64,000 bases of DNA from Monoplex corrugatus (Eukaryota; Mollusca; Gastropoda; Littorinimorpha; Ranellidae). Where the stretch lies: assembly GCA_030674185.1 (NCBI GenBank), contig CM060312.1, positions 61,944,078 to 62,008,077 on the forward strand. The letters are read 5' to 3'. Positions 11,626-23,040 of this stretch are shown one piece after another. Below the pieces are notes generated by a model that saw only the letters and a list, made by a program, of their open reading frames with translations, made no database searches and had not been told where the DNA came from. The first letter of the stretch is position 1. Every line of letters starts with the position of its first letter. Position numbers and translations under genes: made by a program.

Positions 11626-12440
11626 CCTTTGCTGCTCTAGTGATCATTGTTTTCCAATTGGCCCATCTTTCATCTGTGCATATAACATTAGATAGGTGTG
11701 CACACCTTGTCTCCTGTGTGATTCAATGCTGGTCTTAAGCTCTCTGTATGCTAGAGAGGGAAAAAGTTTCACAATGAACATTTTTTTTGTTAACAAAAAA
11801 GCCTTTTCCAGTTTAACATGATCATCATTATTGGTAAAACTTTTGTTTTCAAAGGATTCAACAGCTAGATACAATACCAGTCATATTTGAGGAATGAACT
11901 TGGAGAAAAACAAAAAAATGAAGTAGGTTTGATAGGAATTTCCATCAAGTCTTCCTTTCAGTCTACATTTCAAAAGGCAGTGACCACTATTATAAACTCA
12001 TATTAGATATTCAGAGTTTTACTTGTTGTTCTGTGAAGAGATGTAAGTGTTTGATTTAGAATCAAAATATAACATGTGAAATGCATGTGAAATATGGCAG
12101 TGAAAATGTCGTTTTATTATTAGCAGTGAAAATGATGATCTTCTGGTGTGACAGAATAGGATGGGATATTGTTTGAAGTCCATTCGAGAATATGCTGTGA
12201 TTTTGTGAGGTACATTTTGAGGACAGTTTGTACTATGATGCTGCGTAAAATCGGAGAAAAACTCTGGATTGTCTCATATGTTTTAAAGGCAGGAGAGGAT
12301 GAATTGATGATTTGTTTGCCAATTTTTTTGTATGTTTTGTGTGACCATCCGTTTTTATTTATCTCAGGGCAGTTGTATTTTAATCCAAGCATTTTATTGT
12401 TGAGTTGACTCATTCTGTCAAAGAATAAAACGTGGCTTGT
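11626..12440 (+). promoter_or_regulatory. UBE2H 3' UTR with candidate poly(A) signals
   Basis: AT-rich sequence follows the UBE2H stop codon at 11623-11625. AATAAA occurs at 12424-12429 and again at 13141-13146; either could end the transcript. No other reading frame here looks coding. Which signal is used cannot be told from sequence. Confidence 0.5.
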
Positions 12441-12676
12441 TAAATAAGAAAAAAAGAATTATTAAACAATTTTGAAACAGGGAGTTGCTAAAATGTACCA
12501 GTACATACTGTTGAGATGCAGCAGGTTTTTGTTTTGTTTGTTTTTTAACAGTCAGGTATGAGTATTTACATAAGACTAGTCACATGATTTTAACAATGAT
12601 AAACATTTTTGAAGAAAATAATTGATCATTTTTGTTGTTGAAGTTTTTACACGATAAAATATCTTTAATTTTTCAG

Positions 12677-13877
12677 TGCACATTGCTGGTAACATAGCAG
12701 ACAAGGTGTGCAGACCATTAGAGTGTAGTGGAAATGATTTTATTGTGAAGTGGAATGCTGGATGTGAGATGAAAATGCTGTGTCCTCATGTAAACACGTC
12801 GACAGTTCATCGAGTGAGTGCATTGGTGCAGAGGGTACTAGGTACATTTTTCTCATTTTTCTGTTCTTCACGATGTATGCTCTTTCAAGAAATGTGTTTT
12901 TGTTTGTTATTTTAAAGAAAAGATCTTGAGCCGCTGTGTTTCACCACAGCAGAGATGTAAATAGATAGAGTTGGTGTCAAGTTATGAATGGAAGATGCTC
13001 CCATTGGCCTGTTCCTGATGTTAAATGGATTTTACTTGACTTGTTTCATTAATTTTTATTTACTGTGTGTGAAAAGAAGAAGAAGAAGAAAAAAAAATTA
13101 GCTATTTCTGTGTGTCTTTATTTACTAAGTCAAAGTAAAAAATAAAGAAAACTGGTTTCTCTTGACACGTTTTACATATGGATTTCTTACACCAAACTAC
13201 TTTTACACATCCCTTTTAATTTTTCTGAGTAAAAGAAATTCTTGTTTATGATTCATGTTCATTTTGGTTCTTTTCCTGTGGAATAGAGTAACAATGTATT
13301 TTTCCTTCAGATTCAACAGGTATTGTTCTCCGTTGAACGTTCTCTGAAAGGTGTATTTGCCATTTGATTTTGTTATTTTGAATTTCAGTTGTCTGCAGTT
13401 AGGACAGAGATTGAAGTAGGCCTATTCACTACAACTTTGAAATCAAATGCTCCTGGATAAGTTCTGACATTGATGCAGAGAACATTGGCGAATACTTCAA
13501 ACTGAATGTTTTTCAACATGGAAGTGTTTGTTTATTGTGACTTTTGAAGTCAATGAATTGCATTTTATTTATTTACTTAAGTCAAGTCAATTCAGTTCTC
13601 AGTGGGGAATTACATACATATTGGGGAAACATTAGTCAATGAAATTCAGTGTTGACAAGTTGTGACATTAAAAGACATATCTTTCTACAATATGAGGCTG
13701 AGAACACAAAATGCACATACCCTGAAATTAGATCTCTTTAACTGGGACAGACAGACAACCATCTTCTGGTTACCAAAGCATATGTTTTTGAGAAGAGCAA
13801 GAGATTGTTCTGTTTCATGGGAGGATTTTGAACTAATGTAGACATCTTTCATGTATTGTCAAATCATATTATGCACA

Positions 13878-13962
<85 letters not shown>

Positions 13963-16900
13963 TGCATGCATGCAAAATTTGACACTAGAGACATACAACA
14001 TCCTGGAATCATTTTATTGTGCATAAGTGTATTCAAGCATTATACTTTTTTTTAATTCGCATTTTGCTACATTGTGTTTGGAATATGTTAGGTCATCTTT
14101 CCCAGCAACCTGCTCATATTGCTGTCATTATTGTAGTGCATCAACTGCGTTATTGCAATTTTGATATGTATACAGAGATTTGTTTTTATCATTGTACAGC
14201 AATGCCTACCTGCTTTTCTTATTGTGCTAGTAGTCTGGATGCAACTTTTTATACAGTCTATGTTTTTATTCTTGAAGTTAGATTTTGTTAATGCTGTGCT
14301 GATTGTCTTCCCCTTTCTTCAGTTTTTCTTGAGGAATAGTTCAGATTTTGTAAGGCGAAGGTGTGCTGTGTGTGTATGTGTGTCTGTCTCACCTGTCGGC
14401 GTCACCGGTTTTGGTGTTGGCTGCTGCACATCTGGACACTGCCATCTCCCTCCAGGCTGCTCTGTCTTGACTTTTGTGGATAATTTCTTGACTATTTAGG
14501 CCACTGATGTTGGTTATGTTCTCGATGTATGAGATTGGAGGTCTGCCTTTTTTCTTTTTTGCCACTGTTTTTCTTTGAAAGATGGTTGCCATGGGGTACA
14601 TGTGTGTGTGTATAATAGAAAAGAATTCACAGTGATTTCTCTGCTGTTTATGGATTGATCTCTGCTGATTTCAGCTTCAGCTCTTGAATAAATGGAAGGA
14701 CAATTTTTATAGACCTCACCTCTGTGTGGGTGGCCCTGTGGTGACTTGACGTCTCTGGGCTTCCTTGCCCTAGGGCTTTGAGAAATGAACTTAAGTTTGG
14801 TGGTATGTTGAGGAGCCAGAATGACAGTTTGGGCTCAACTCCACTGAGGTGGTGCTAAAGTTAGAACAGCAAAACACTAAACATTAAAAACTCCCAGCAT
14901 TATTGTTGGCCTATTGCTGGTATTATGTGGGATTGCCCTCTCTTTATTTCTGTTTTTATTTCCTTTGTCCAAAATATACTGGAATCTGAGAAAAACTGTT
15001 TGAAGAAGGATTGAGGCAGCAGAGTTTGGTTTTATTGGAGACTGCTACTTTGTGTCAAAAGGTCAGACAGAAGAACTATTGAAAGTGTCCTGGAAGAACT
15101 TGATACCACATGAAAACTATTAGCGGACATCAACAAGAGAAGACTGAAATACATTGGCCATATGTCGCACAACAAGAACACGGACCTTATGGCAACCATT
15201 TTACAAGGAAAAACAGTGACCAAAAGGAAGAAAGGCAGACCTCCAATCTCATACATTGAGAAAATAACCAACATTAGTGGCCTAGATATTCAAGAACTTG
15301 TCCACAAAAGTCGAGACAGAGCAGCCTGGAGGTGTCCAGATGTGCAACAGCACACCGAACCCGGTGACGCTGACAGGTGAGGTCCAAAATGTAGACTCTG
15401 CAGGAGAGTATGTGCCTGTGTATATGCATTTATGTTTGTGACAAACTGATAAATTTGAATGAAGACTGCTTTCTCTATGTGTAGGTCACAGAGATGGAAG
15501 CATGTCAGAAGGTTTAGCGACAGACTCAGTAGTCAGGAATTAGGATGTTGGACTTCCAGTCAGAAGGTCGGAGTCCAAAACTGCCTGGGCAGCACGTAAT
15601 TGTTCCCATTTCCCAGATCAACATATATTTTCCAGTTTCCCAGGTCAACATATATTTTAGAATTTCCCAAGTCAACATATATTTTCAAATTTCCCAAGTC
15701 AGCATATATTTCCAATTTCCCAAGTCAACATATATTTTCAAATTTCCCAAGTCAGCATATATTTTCTGATTTCCCAAGTCAACATATATTTTCAAATTTC
15801 CCAAGTCAACATATATTTTCTAGTTTCCCAAGTCATCATATATTTTCCAGTTTCCCAGGTCAACATATATTTTCAAATTTCCCAAGTAACATATTTTCCA
15901 AGTCAACATACATTTTGCAATTTCCCAAGTCAACATATATTTTCAAATTTCCCAAGGAAACATTTTCCAGTTTCCCAAGTCAGCATGTATTTTCCAATTT
16001 CCCAAGTCAACATACGTTTTCCAGTTTTCCAGGTCAACATATAGATCTGTGAGTGTCTGAACCCTCTTCACATGTGTATAAGGCAGAACATCAAATATCT
16101 TAAAAGATTATTAAGCCCAAGTCGCACATGGTAAATCCACTATGACAAAAGAAATTAATATGAATGTATGAATACATGCATCTGAGGATCAATTGTTTGA
16201 AAGGGGAGCAAAAAAAAAAAGTTGAGCATAATTTCTAAAATTTCTAAAAGTCTTTGAAACAAAATTTGGCCATGGATCTGGTCCAGTGTGGGAAAATGCG
16301 TCATGAGTCTGAATGACGTTATGACTGGTGTCTGTTCAAAGTGACATGCTAACTTTGAAAGGCACCAGAAAAATGAGATTGTATGCTTGACCATCTTGTT
16401 GTGCATTTGAAAAGGAAGCTAGAATTTCAAGGTGTGTTATCAGTATAACAAATCAAAATCATGGAAATAGATGAATGCACTGAAGTTTCTTGCTTTCACA
16501 TAAAGTATTAAAAAAAAAAAAAAAAAAAAAGAAAAATGTAACCTGTTAACCACACACCATCACCAAATGCTAAGAGCCAGAAGTGGTTAACAGAAAAATT
16601 ACAACAAAAAAAAGGGCAATTTGTGGCAGACAATTTATGTAGATCTGGGAGAGTGAGTAGACCTTGTTTGAAAACAGTAAGTCTGTGCTTGTATTAGATT
16701 TGTTATATCAGAATCTGTGTGCTGCAAAATTGGGACAGCTTAGTCTTAAAGGCTATATGGCAATACAAAAGCTGCAAAAGAAAAAAACTTGCATATTTGA
16801 TTGGAGAATGAAACTGAATTGAAAAGTACAAAAACATGCTAAGAGATTAAGAACATTTCTGAACTAAAAGTGTCATTGTCTTATTGCACCATTTGAGTGT

Positions 16901-19320
16901 CAAGCCAGTCTCACACGTTGCCCTTACATTGTGAGCTCTTTTTGTGTTGCCTTACACAAAGTCACAAAAAAACTGAAGTGTGCTTCATGCATGGCATAAA
17001 ATGAACTTTATTGTCTGTCTAAAGTAATGCCTCGAAGGCGAAGTTTGCTTTTTGATTTATGCAAGATGGGCAAGTGCATATCTGTGGGCTATGTATTTCA
17101 GAAATAGTCTTTTCGAACCTGGCCACAACTGGATGAAAGATGAAAGGTATGTAATGCATATGCTGTAGTTGAAATTGGTGCTGAAAAATTTGGTTACAGT
17201 ATGTAGGCGTTTCCCTTTCACTAGATACAAGTTTTTAAATCTACTTTTTATAGAAAGCTACTGAAAGGCTTTACCTTTCATTAGATACAAATAGGTAAAT
17301 CTGCTTTACAGAAAGCTACTATGTTGTGGCCATAGATTTCACTCCTGATACCCATTTTGTTGCAGCTAACACCTGAATAGAATTTCAGATCTGCCATTAG
17401 TTGTCAGCTTTTATCTTTGTACCGTTTTCTTGTATGCCTTTTGTATTGATGCAGTATTTGTTCAGTTGTTGAGGGATTTCTGGTTGACACCTCCATTCTT
17501 TCAATAGGTAAATCAAGAGGGAAAAATTTGACTGATTGGTGTACCAGTAAACAGGACTATGTTAATCATTTCTCCCTGATGATCTACTCTTGAATTTTCA
17601 TTTCTTATTTGTCTTGACTTTTAAAACAATGGACACAGTGCATAGAGTATGCAAGTACTCTTACTTTTTACAGACCTCACAGTTGTCTTAAATTGAAACT
17701 GAATATTTTATCTTCCTTCTACTGGTCTATACTTAGTAGTGTCTTGATAGTGTCTGTGATCAGTGCTTGTGATTGCCTGTTGCTGTTTATTGGAGAAGTC
17801 CTACTTAACTCTTTGTTTGTTCAGTGTCACGTGTTTGTCCTCATACCAGTGAAACCCAGTAGCCTTTTCTTGTTACCACAGAAAGATGGACTGGATATTG
17901 ATTAACCGGGAATTCCAGATTTTGTCACAAAAAACTTGTGTCCCTATTATGGTCCTTGTTCCAAATTGGGTTTGCATGTGAAGAACTGAATTAATTTGAT
18001 CAATGAATTAGTTTTTTGTCTAATCTTCTGTGTTGTTTGTTTATAATTGAAATGTACTTATGTATAACAGTGCAGAGATTAAGAAAACTCAGAATAGGAA
18101 CATATCCTTTTGTTTCACCAATGGATTTTTTTGTTTTGTTTTGTTTGTTTGTTGTTGTTGTTTTTGTCAAAGACGGTGTTGAACAACATCCACATGCTTC
18201 TGTGACGAGTCCATGACTCTGAACTTTCAGAAATGTCACCAGAGATGCATCATACATTTTCATTCTCCATGTTTCTGCAGAAAGAAACAGAATGAGGAAG
18301 TGAGGATGCTTCTGGCCATTGGTTGGAGATCGTGTTTTGTCAGAGATCTCTTGGCTGTTTATTAAAGATCTTTACCAAATTTGAGCCGCGTGTCTGGCCA
18401 ATTTAGATAGTTATGGATGTGATGTGTTTGAATTGGTCTTGCTGGATGTTTGGCTCACAGTTATTATCAACAACAACAACAAGAGTACCCTCCTGATTTC
18501 TCAACTGTTTCTGGATTATAGTCAGCATATATAGGTGAAGAGCAGATTTCCAGCCCAACAGGGAATTTGTTGGAAATGGACAAAATTTAGTTTATTTCAA
18601 GGTTACAGTGATATGAAAAGACCATGAGAAAAGAGGAGATCATTATTATGGTTTTGTATATTTTGTAGGACTTACAATGCAAATGACCTCTGCCAGCTCT
18701 GAGCACAGTTTCGCAACTAAAAACTGACTGAGGGAGCTGCTAGCAAGCATTTAAGACATGTAAGGGATGAGTTTGTGGTGACACCCAAACAGTAATATAG
18801 CTGACTGTATATGAATCCCCCCTCCCTGTTTTTAACAAACATGGCTTTCTTTTATTATTATCTTTTTTAAACAAATGTTCCATATCTGTCTGGCTTTCTC
18901 TGGAATGGTAGTTCAAGTCAAGAAGCAAGTTTGTTAGATTAGACAAACATGACATGTGCCTCATTTTGTTGTGCATTTGTATATATGATGTATGTTGGTT
19001 TCCATTTGAGCTCATCAGAATTTGCCACTGTTAATGTAAAAAACAGCATTTTGTTCTTCAGTTGTTTTGTTGGTTTTGTAGTAAAATCTTTTCTTTCATG
19101 TTTTATTCCTATAAATCATTTTGTAAATATAAACTGTCAGATTGGTTGGTATACAAGATGGTTGATATAAAACAAGCTTTTGCGTTTGTTTTTTTTTTAA
19201 GGATGAAAATTGAACCAGTGTATGGTTTGGTCTGAAAATGAAGTTATCAGTGAGGATTATCAGCAGTTTGTGGATGGATCATTAACTGAATTTGAAAAAG
19301 ACCTTCGGAAAGCAGAGTAG
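12677..19320 (+). CDS. Candidate unrecognised gene of small exons
   Basis: I do not recognise a family. Several short open segments have good splice borders. 12677-12813 (TTTTTCAG before, GTGAGT after) reads HIAGNIADKVCRPLECSGND and on to VNTSTVHR. 13311-13319 (IQQ) and 13389-13415 (LSAVRTEIE) are phase-compatible. 17102-17146 (ATTTCAG before, GTATGT after) reads NSLFEPGHNWMKDE. 18281-18299 reads KKQNEE and joins it in phase. 19219-19320 reads MVWSENEVISEDYQQFVDGS, then LTEFEKDLRKAE and a stop. The last three have a charged, protein-like composition and could be the C-terminus of a real gene. The first three and the last three do not join in frame without a missing exon, so the model is incomplete. 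Chance open frames or UBE2H 3' UTR are alternatives. Confidence 0.28.
13881..13961. repeat. GT microsatellite
   Basis: A long GT run with a single GGT interruption near 13926. Confidence 0.9.
14385..14600 (-). pseudogene. LINE family A ORF2 tail
   Basis: The minus-strand translation reads KKKKGRPPISYIENITNISG, then a stretch with SQDRAAWREMAVSRC, and ends TKTGDADR and a stop. This is the C-terminal end of a non-LTR retrotransposon polyprotein ('GRP..SY...' then 'DR..WR..V'). Related copies are at 15085-15380 (+), 27500-27610 (-) and 61690-61885 (-). Upstream domains are missing (5' truncation). Confidence 0.65.
15085..15380 (+). pseudogene. LINE family A ORF2 tail, + strand
   Basis: It contains RRLKYIGHMSHNKNTDLMAT, then KGRPPISYIEKITNISGLDI, and ends with RAAWR...GDADR and a stop. 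The 'R.L.YIGH' block is the usual position just after the reverse transcriptase domain. It lies in inverted orientation to the 14385-14600 copy. The remainder of the element is absent. Confidence 0.65.
15500..16140 (+). mobile_element. tRNA-like SINE interrupted by its own minisatellite
   Basis: The left part (CAGACTCAGTAGTCAGGAAT, then GTTGGACTTCCAGTCAGAAG and a B box-like GGTCGGAGTCC) and the right part (CTGTGAGTGTCTGAACCC, then TTCACATGTGTATAAGGCAG) match the left and right parts of the intact SINE at 58795-58990. In that copy about 25 bp (TTTACCAGTCTCTTGAATCA and a little more) sits between them; here it has become about 430 bp of tandem repeat. Confidence 0.7.
15603..16040 (+). repeat. 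26-27-bp minisatellite, about 17 units
   Basis: The unit is close to TTTCCCAAGTCAACATATAT followed by TTTCAAA. Most units are 26-27 bp, with some shorter near 15890-15960. It creates spurious FPSQHIFS-type protein repeats in the + frames. Confidence 0.95.
16141..19218. other. Noncoding stretch with few features
   Basis: AT-rich sequence with a poly(A) run at about 16510-16530 and a local duplication near 17205-17325 (TTTCA.TAGATACAA...GAAAGCTACT). Apart from the weak small-exon candidates at 17102 and 18281, I see no gene, repeat family or RNA. Confidence 0.5.
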
Positions 19321-19436
19321 ACATGTATTGACATGTATTAAAATGATCATTACTTGGTTCACAACTGTTTGTTAAAGGCAGTGTTTCCTTAATCATTTCT
19401 TTGCTCTATATTAGTGGACTTTAAACCTCGTTTATA

Positions 19437-19615
19437 AACAAGGTAACTGATGACTGGTCCGTATGGGCCATGCAACTCATGGACAGCCCTCATTTGCTTG
19501 ATGAAATGACAATTGAGTGGCGTCTGGAGCTTGGGAGGTGATTGTGCAGAGAGTGGCGAGGCATTGGTGCTCCGGGTCCCATCGGCATCCTCATGGTCGT
19601 TTCTTCTTAACTAGT
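19437..19615 (+). repeat. REP-C dispersed repeat
   Basis: The segment from AACTGATGACTGG through GGAGCTTGGGAGGTGATTGT to GTTTCTTCTTAACTA is about 180 bp. It shares most of its sequence with 42585-42770. No terminal repeats or coding capacity were seen. Confidence 0.65.
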
Positions 19616-20930
19616 GGACTTTAACTAAATTTTGGTAATTATTTTGCAGAAGACAAGTCAGGTCTCTGAAAGTTTCAGAAACAGTATTTCCTGTGTGTGT
19701 GTGTGGCTTGGCCATCCTGTCCTGTTATGTTACCTTTGCTTGATCTGTTACAACTTGTGAAGTTTCTGACTGTAAATGAGGTATTTTATTTCTGTTCTGT
19801 AGAATTCTTGAAAAGCAGAATTTTTGTTCCTTAAAGAGCAAACAAAAAATGAAATGGTATCTGTGTTGAGTACAATGGGAAATCAGGTCAGCACAGAGGA
19901 AACAAAAATCATAGGTGGTTTTGCAGATTGAGATTGATTTAGGATGTGTGGATTTAGGATGTGTGTCTCAGTCCATTTCAAGTTTTACAGAGTGTAAAGT
20001 AAAGCATATGAATAGCATACTTTTGTTTCATTGCTTTTAATTTGTTTAAAGGAAAAAAAAAGAAGAAAAACAAGGGTGGGGTGGGGTGGGGTGTTCTTAG
20101 TTTTTGACATGACTGCGTTGTTTTATTTTGATGTAATTTTAGATCTTTAAAATTTTGATTCTGTACTGTTTTCAAGGTAGTGCATTTTTCCTCTGTCATT
20201 AGTTTGTCAAAGGTATTTTTCCCATCCCCCAACCATCTGAGAAAAAAATCATGGTTATCAAGCTGTCTTATGTTAGTTGATGATGAATCTAGATTATAAT
20301 TTGTTTCTACTCTTTTGACTCAGTTGAATAGTAGGCCTATACGAGTACATCTTTTGAGGAAGATAAAGGAATCGTTGAAACTTTGGAAAATACACTAAAA
20401 TTCTTTTTACAGATAGTTTGTCAACAGACAATAATTATTATTTCAGATAGGGAAGAATATATAAAAAGGGAGTTAGCAACATGCTATTTTATAATCCATT
20501 AGATATTCCTTACCCGTTTTAGTACATTTTCTTTATATTGCTGCATAATCATAAAAATGGAACTATCTATGTCAATATTAATACAGAAAATTTATATAAT
20601 GTTTTCCCAACCATATACTGCAGTATAAAGGAATTTGTTGATAATGTAAGCGTCCATGTCTACTAGTATGTAATGTTATTTCCCCTTCCCACACCCGCAA
20701 ATGCAGAACCTCTGTAGGACTCTGTTCAGTGATGCAGCTTATTAACATGATTGCTGCCACTTGTAATTGTCCTGCTACATTTTATCAACTCTTGTATATT
20801 GTCTGAACAGTTTTACTGGTTATGTAATGATGAATAAAGGAAAAAAAATGATGTACCAAAAACTTTGTTCCAGACTGTTTCTATCATGGTTAAAATTTAG
20901 TGTGTGCTTGCATGAGAACTCGTTCGAACA
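19616..20930. other. Noncoding, nothing recognised
   Basis: AT-rich sequence with a (GGGGT)n patch near 20077-20092. I see no gene or repeat family. Confidence 0.5.
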
Positions 20931-20934
20931 TATC

Positions 20935-21385
20935 ACCAATGTGCCAGGCAGCCTAATCATCTCATCATCATGGTCATGTGCCTTGCCATATGGCAATGGC
21001 GATCATGGCCCTCCATACAAATTTATCTTCCGTCACTTCAAGTATATCTCTCACCTTTTCTGTCCTCATCCATCCCACAAATCTGTCCAATATTTCCTCC
21101 CAGGGTCTACCTGGTGGTGTTTTTCCCTCCAGGTTTCCTGTTGTGACCAGGTACTCAAAATTTCTCTTGCCTCATAAAATGTCCTCTAAATTTTGCTTGT
21201 CTTTTCCTGATCTTCTTCATTGATGTTCTTTGTGTCTGCCTCTTTCAAGACTAGTCTTGTCTGTCTTCTTTGCTGTTCATGAAACATTCTTCTTAGAAAC
21301 CACATTTCAGCTGCCTCAATCTTGCTCTGATCTTGCGTGTTGACTGACCTAATCATCTGCCAAAGCCTAATTGGAGAAATGTGCC
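20935..21385 (-). pseudogene. LINE family B ORF2 tail
   Basis: Minus-strand segments read MKKIRKRQAKFRGHFMRQEK, then LVTTGNLEGKTPPGRPWEEI, and end near WRAMIAIAIWQGT. This is the C-terminus of a non-LTR retrotransposon protein ('RKRQA...GH.MR...LE.LV..GK.EGKR.PGRP'), broken by stops. Better copies are at 50535-50905 (-) and 54110-54485 (+); fragments lie at 42160-42265 and 49600-49750. The clade cannot be set from the tail alone. Confidence 0.65.
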
Positions 21386-21475
21386 TACTCACCTGTATTT
21401 AAAAGAAAATTTCTAATTAACCTATGGAATTTTAGGGAACGTTTCTCCTGCCTCTGAATCTGTGTAAAAACAAGT

Positions 21476-21975
21476 AACAGCCATTCAGCATGTCTTCAGA
21501 CTGGCCGCCAAGTCTTTGAATATTGATTCAGAGTGTTCAAGGTTTACAGATTTTGTAGAACGTATGCATGGTTATTGTCAAATTTGGATTGAACAAACGT
21601 TATGCACAGCTGTAAATAGGCGTGCGTTTTCATCCTGTTTTACCTTTTCATTCCCACACACTATCTGCTAGCTGCAAAAACTTGACCCTTCCAGTAGGAA
21701 GCTTGTGGATACGGTGAGGGAGTGAAAGGGTTATGTTTTTGCTTTGCTGTCATGGCTGATAATGTGGGATGCAGGTGGATAGGGCGAGGGAGTAAGAGGA
21801 CTTAAAAAAAAAAAAAAAAAAAAAAAAGGCAACAGCTGTTCAAGATGTTTTCAGTCTGATCCCTAGTCTCTGATACTTGATTGAATCAGAGTGTTCAAGG
21901 TTGCAAGATTTTGTAGAATGTATACATGACTTTGAGTCAAAATTGGATTGAACTAATGTACAGCTGTAAATGTGC
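21476..21975. repeat. Diverged direct repeat flanking a MITE remnant
   Basis: 21476-21625 and 21829-21975 share blocks such as CAGAGTGTTCAAGGTT, AGATTTTGTAGAA and ACAGCTGTAAAT in the same order. Between them (about 21645-21805) is a decayed palindromic TTAA MITE followed by a poly(A) run. Confidence 0.65.
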
Positions 21976-22074
21976 ATGTATGTGGGTGCAGCATGTATGT
22001 GTCTTCTTTTTTCCCCATATGTTTAAAATATTTCACAATCTGCCTCCAAGTCTAAAAGTTGGTTGGTTGGTTGG

Positions 22075-22340
22075 TTCTTCTGATAGAGTCATGGACTCCT
22101 GGATCTGATATGTCGAGCTCAATCCTAGCCTGCAGCGTTAAAAAATAAACATATCTGCTACCCATCTTAACATTTCCGTCATTCTGGTGGTGTCAGCGTA
22201 GTGTCTCCCACTGGTTCATATATCCCTCTCCCACCCCCTCCCCACAATTTCAAGATCTTGCCAGCATACAGGGTTGCTGTCTGAGTGTGACGAATCCCTC
22301 TTGAACAAACTCCAAACTGTTCTGTAATCCTCAAGCTTAA
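22075..22340 (+). mobile_element. SINE, diverged tRNA-like family
   Basis: The head GATAGAGTCATGGACTCCTGG and then GTCGAGCTCAATCCTAGCC look like degraded A and B boxes. The body CCCATCTTAACATTTCCGTC plus ATTCTGGTGGTGTCAGCGTA matches the SINE at 4861-5107. The 3' part (GACGAATCCCTCTTGAACAA) recurs near 63890-63905. Confidence 0.55.
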
Positions 22341-22924
22341 GGACACCCAATACTTCTGAGAGAAGCATCTAGATAAAACTGTTTTAAACATACATGCAGT
22401 AACTGTGGAAGGAAGACATAACAAGGAAATTCATCTTGGATTTAATTTTTATGGTTGAATTTCTGTTAATTCTGAATTTTTCATCTAAGAAACATTCTCA
22501 TGAAAATGGACATCTGTTTGATGGTTGTGAGTGGGGGAGGGCGGGGGACGTGTTTGTTCGTTTGTTTTTTTTCCCCATTCCTGGAGCAGTAGGAAGACTT
22601 CAATCCTCTTCAAATTAAATGTTACATTTCACCAGAAAACACACACGCACATGCCACACACACACACACACACTCGCATACACACAAAAATTGAAACAGA
22701 CCGATCAGCAATGCATGTAGACTTTTTCCCCCTCCAATTTACATTAACAGACAAAAAAAAGTGTACAAACAACATAAACACATTAATGAAAGTCATGATG
22801 ACCAAGTTGTAAAGTCAGTGTTGGATCCTGCCTGTCTACTGTCTGATGGGTCAAGTTTGGAGATTTTTCAGATCTTGCATGGCAACATATGCACATATGG
22901 CAACATATGTACATGTATGTATCT

Positions 22925-23015
22925 GAGAAAACACTGGTTAGAACAACACCCCCCCCCCCCCCCCCCATCTGAGAAAACACTGGTTAGAACAACACCCCCC
23001 CCCCCCCCCCCCAAA
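22925..23015 (+). repeat. Duplicated 45-bp unit ending in poly(C)
   Basis: CTGAGAAAACACTGGTTAG followed by AACAACA and a run of about 18-20 C occurs twice in tandem, and the second run passes into poly(A). Long homopolymer C is prone to length error, so the exact run lengths are uncertain. Confidence 0.85.
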
Positions 23016-23040
23016 AAAAAAAATCAACCAAATAAAACAA

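Noticed and set aside
15545..16052. 150-residue repeat protein with FPSQHIFS units
   Set aside because: It is the minisatellite inside a SINE; both overlapping frames show the same periodicity and there is no gene context.
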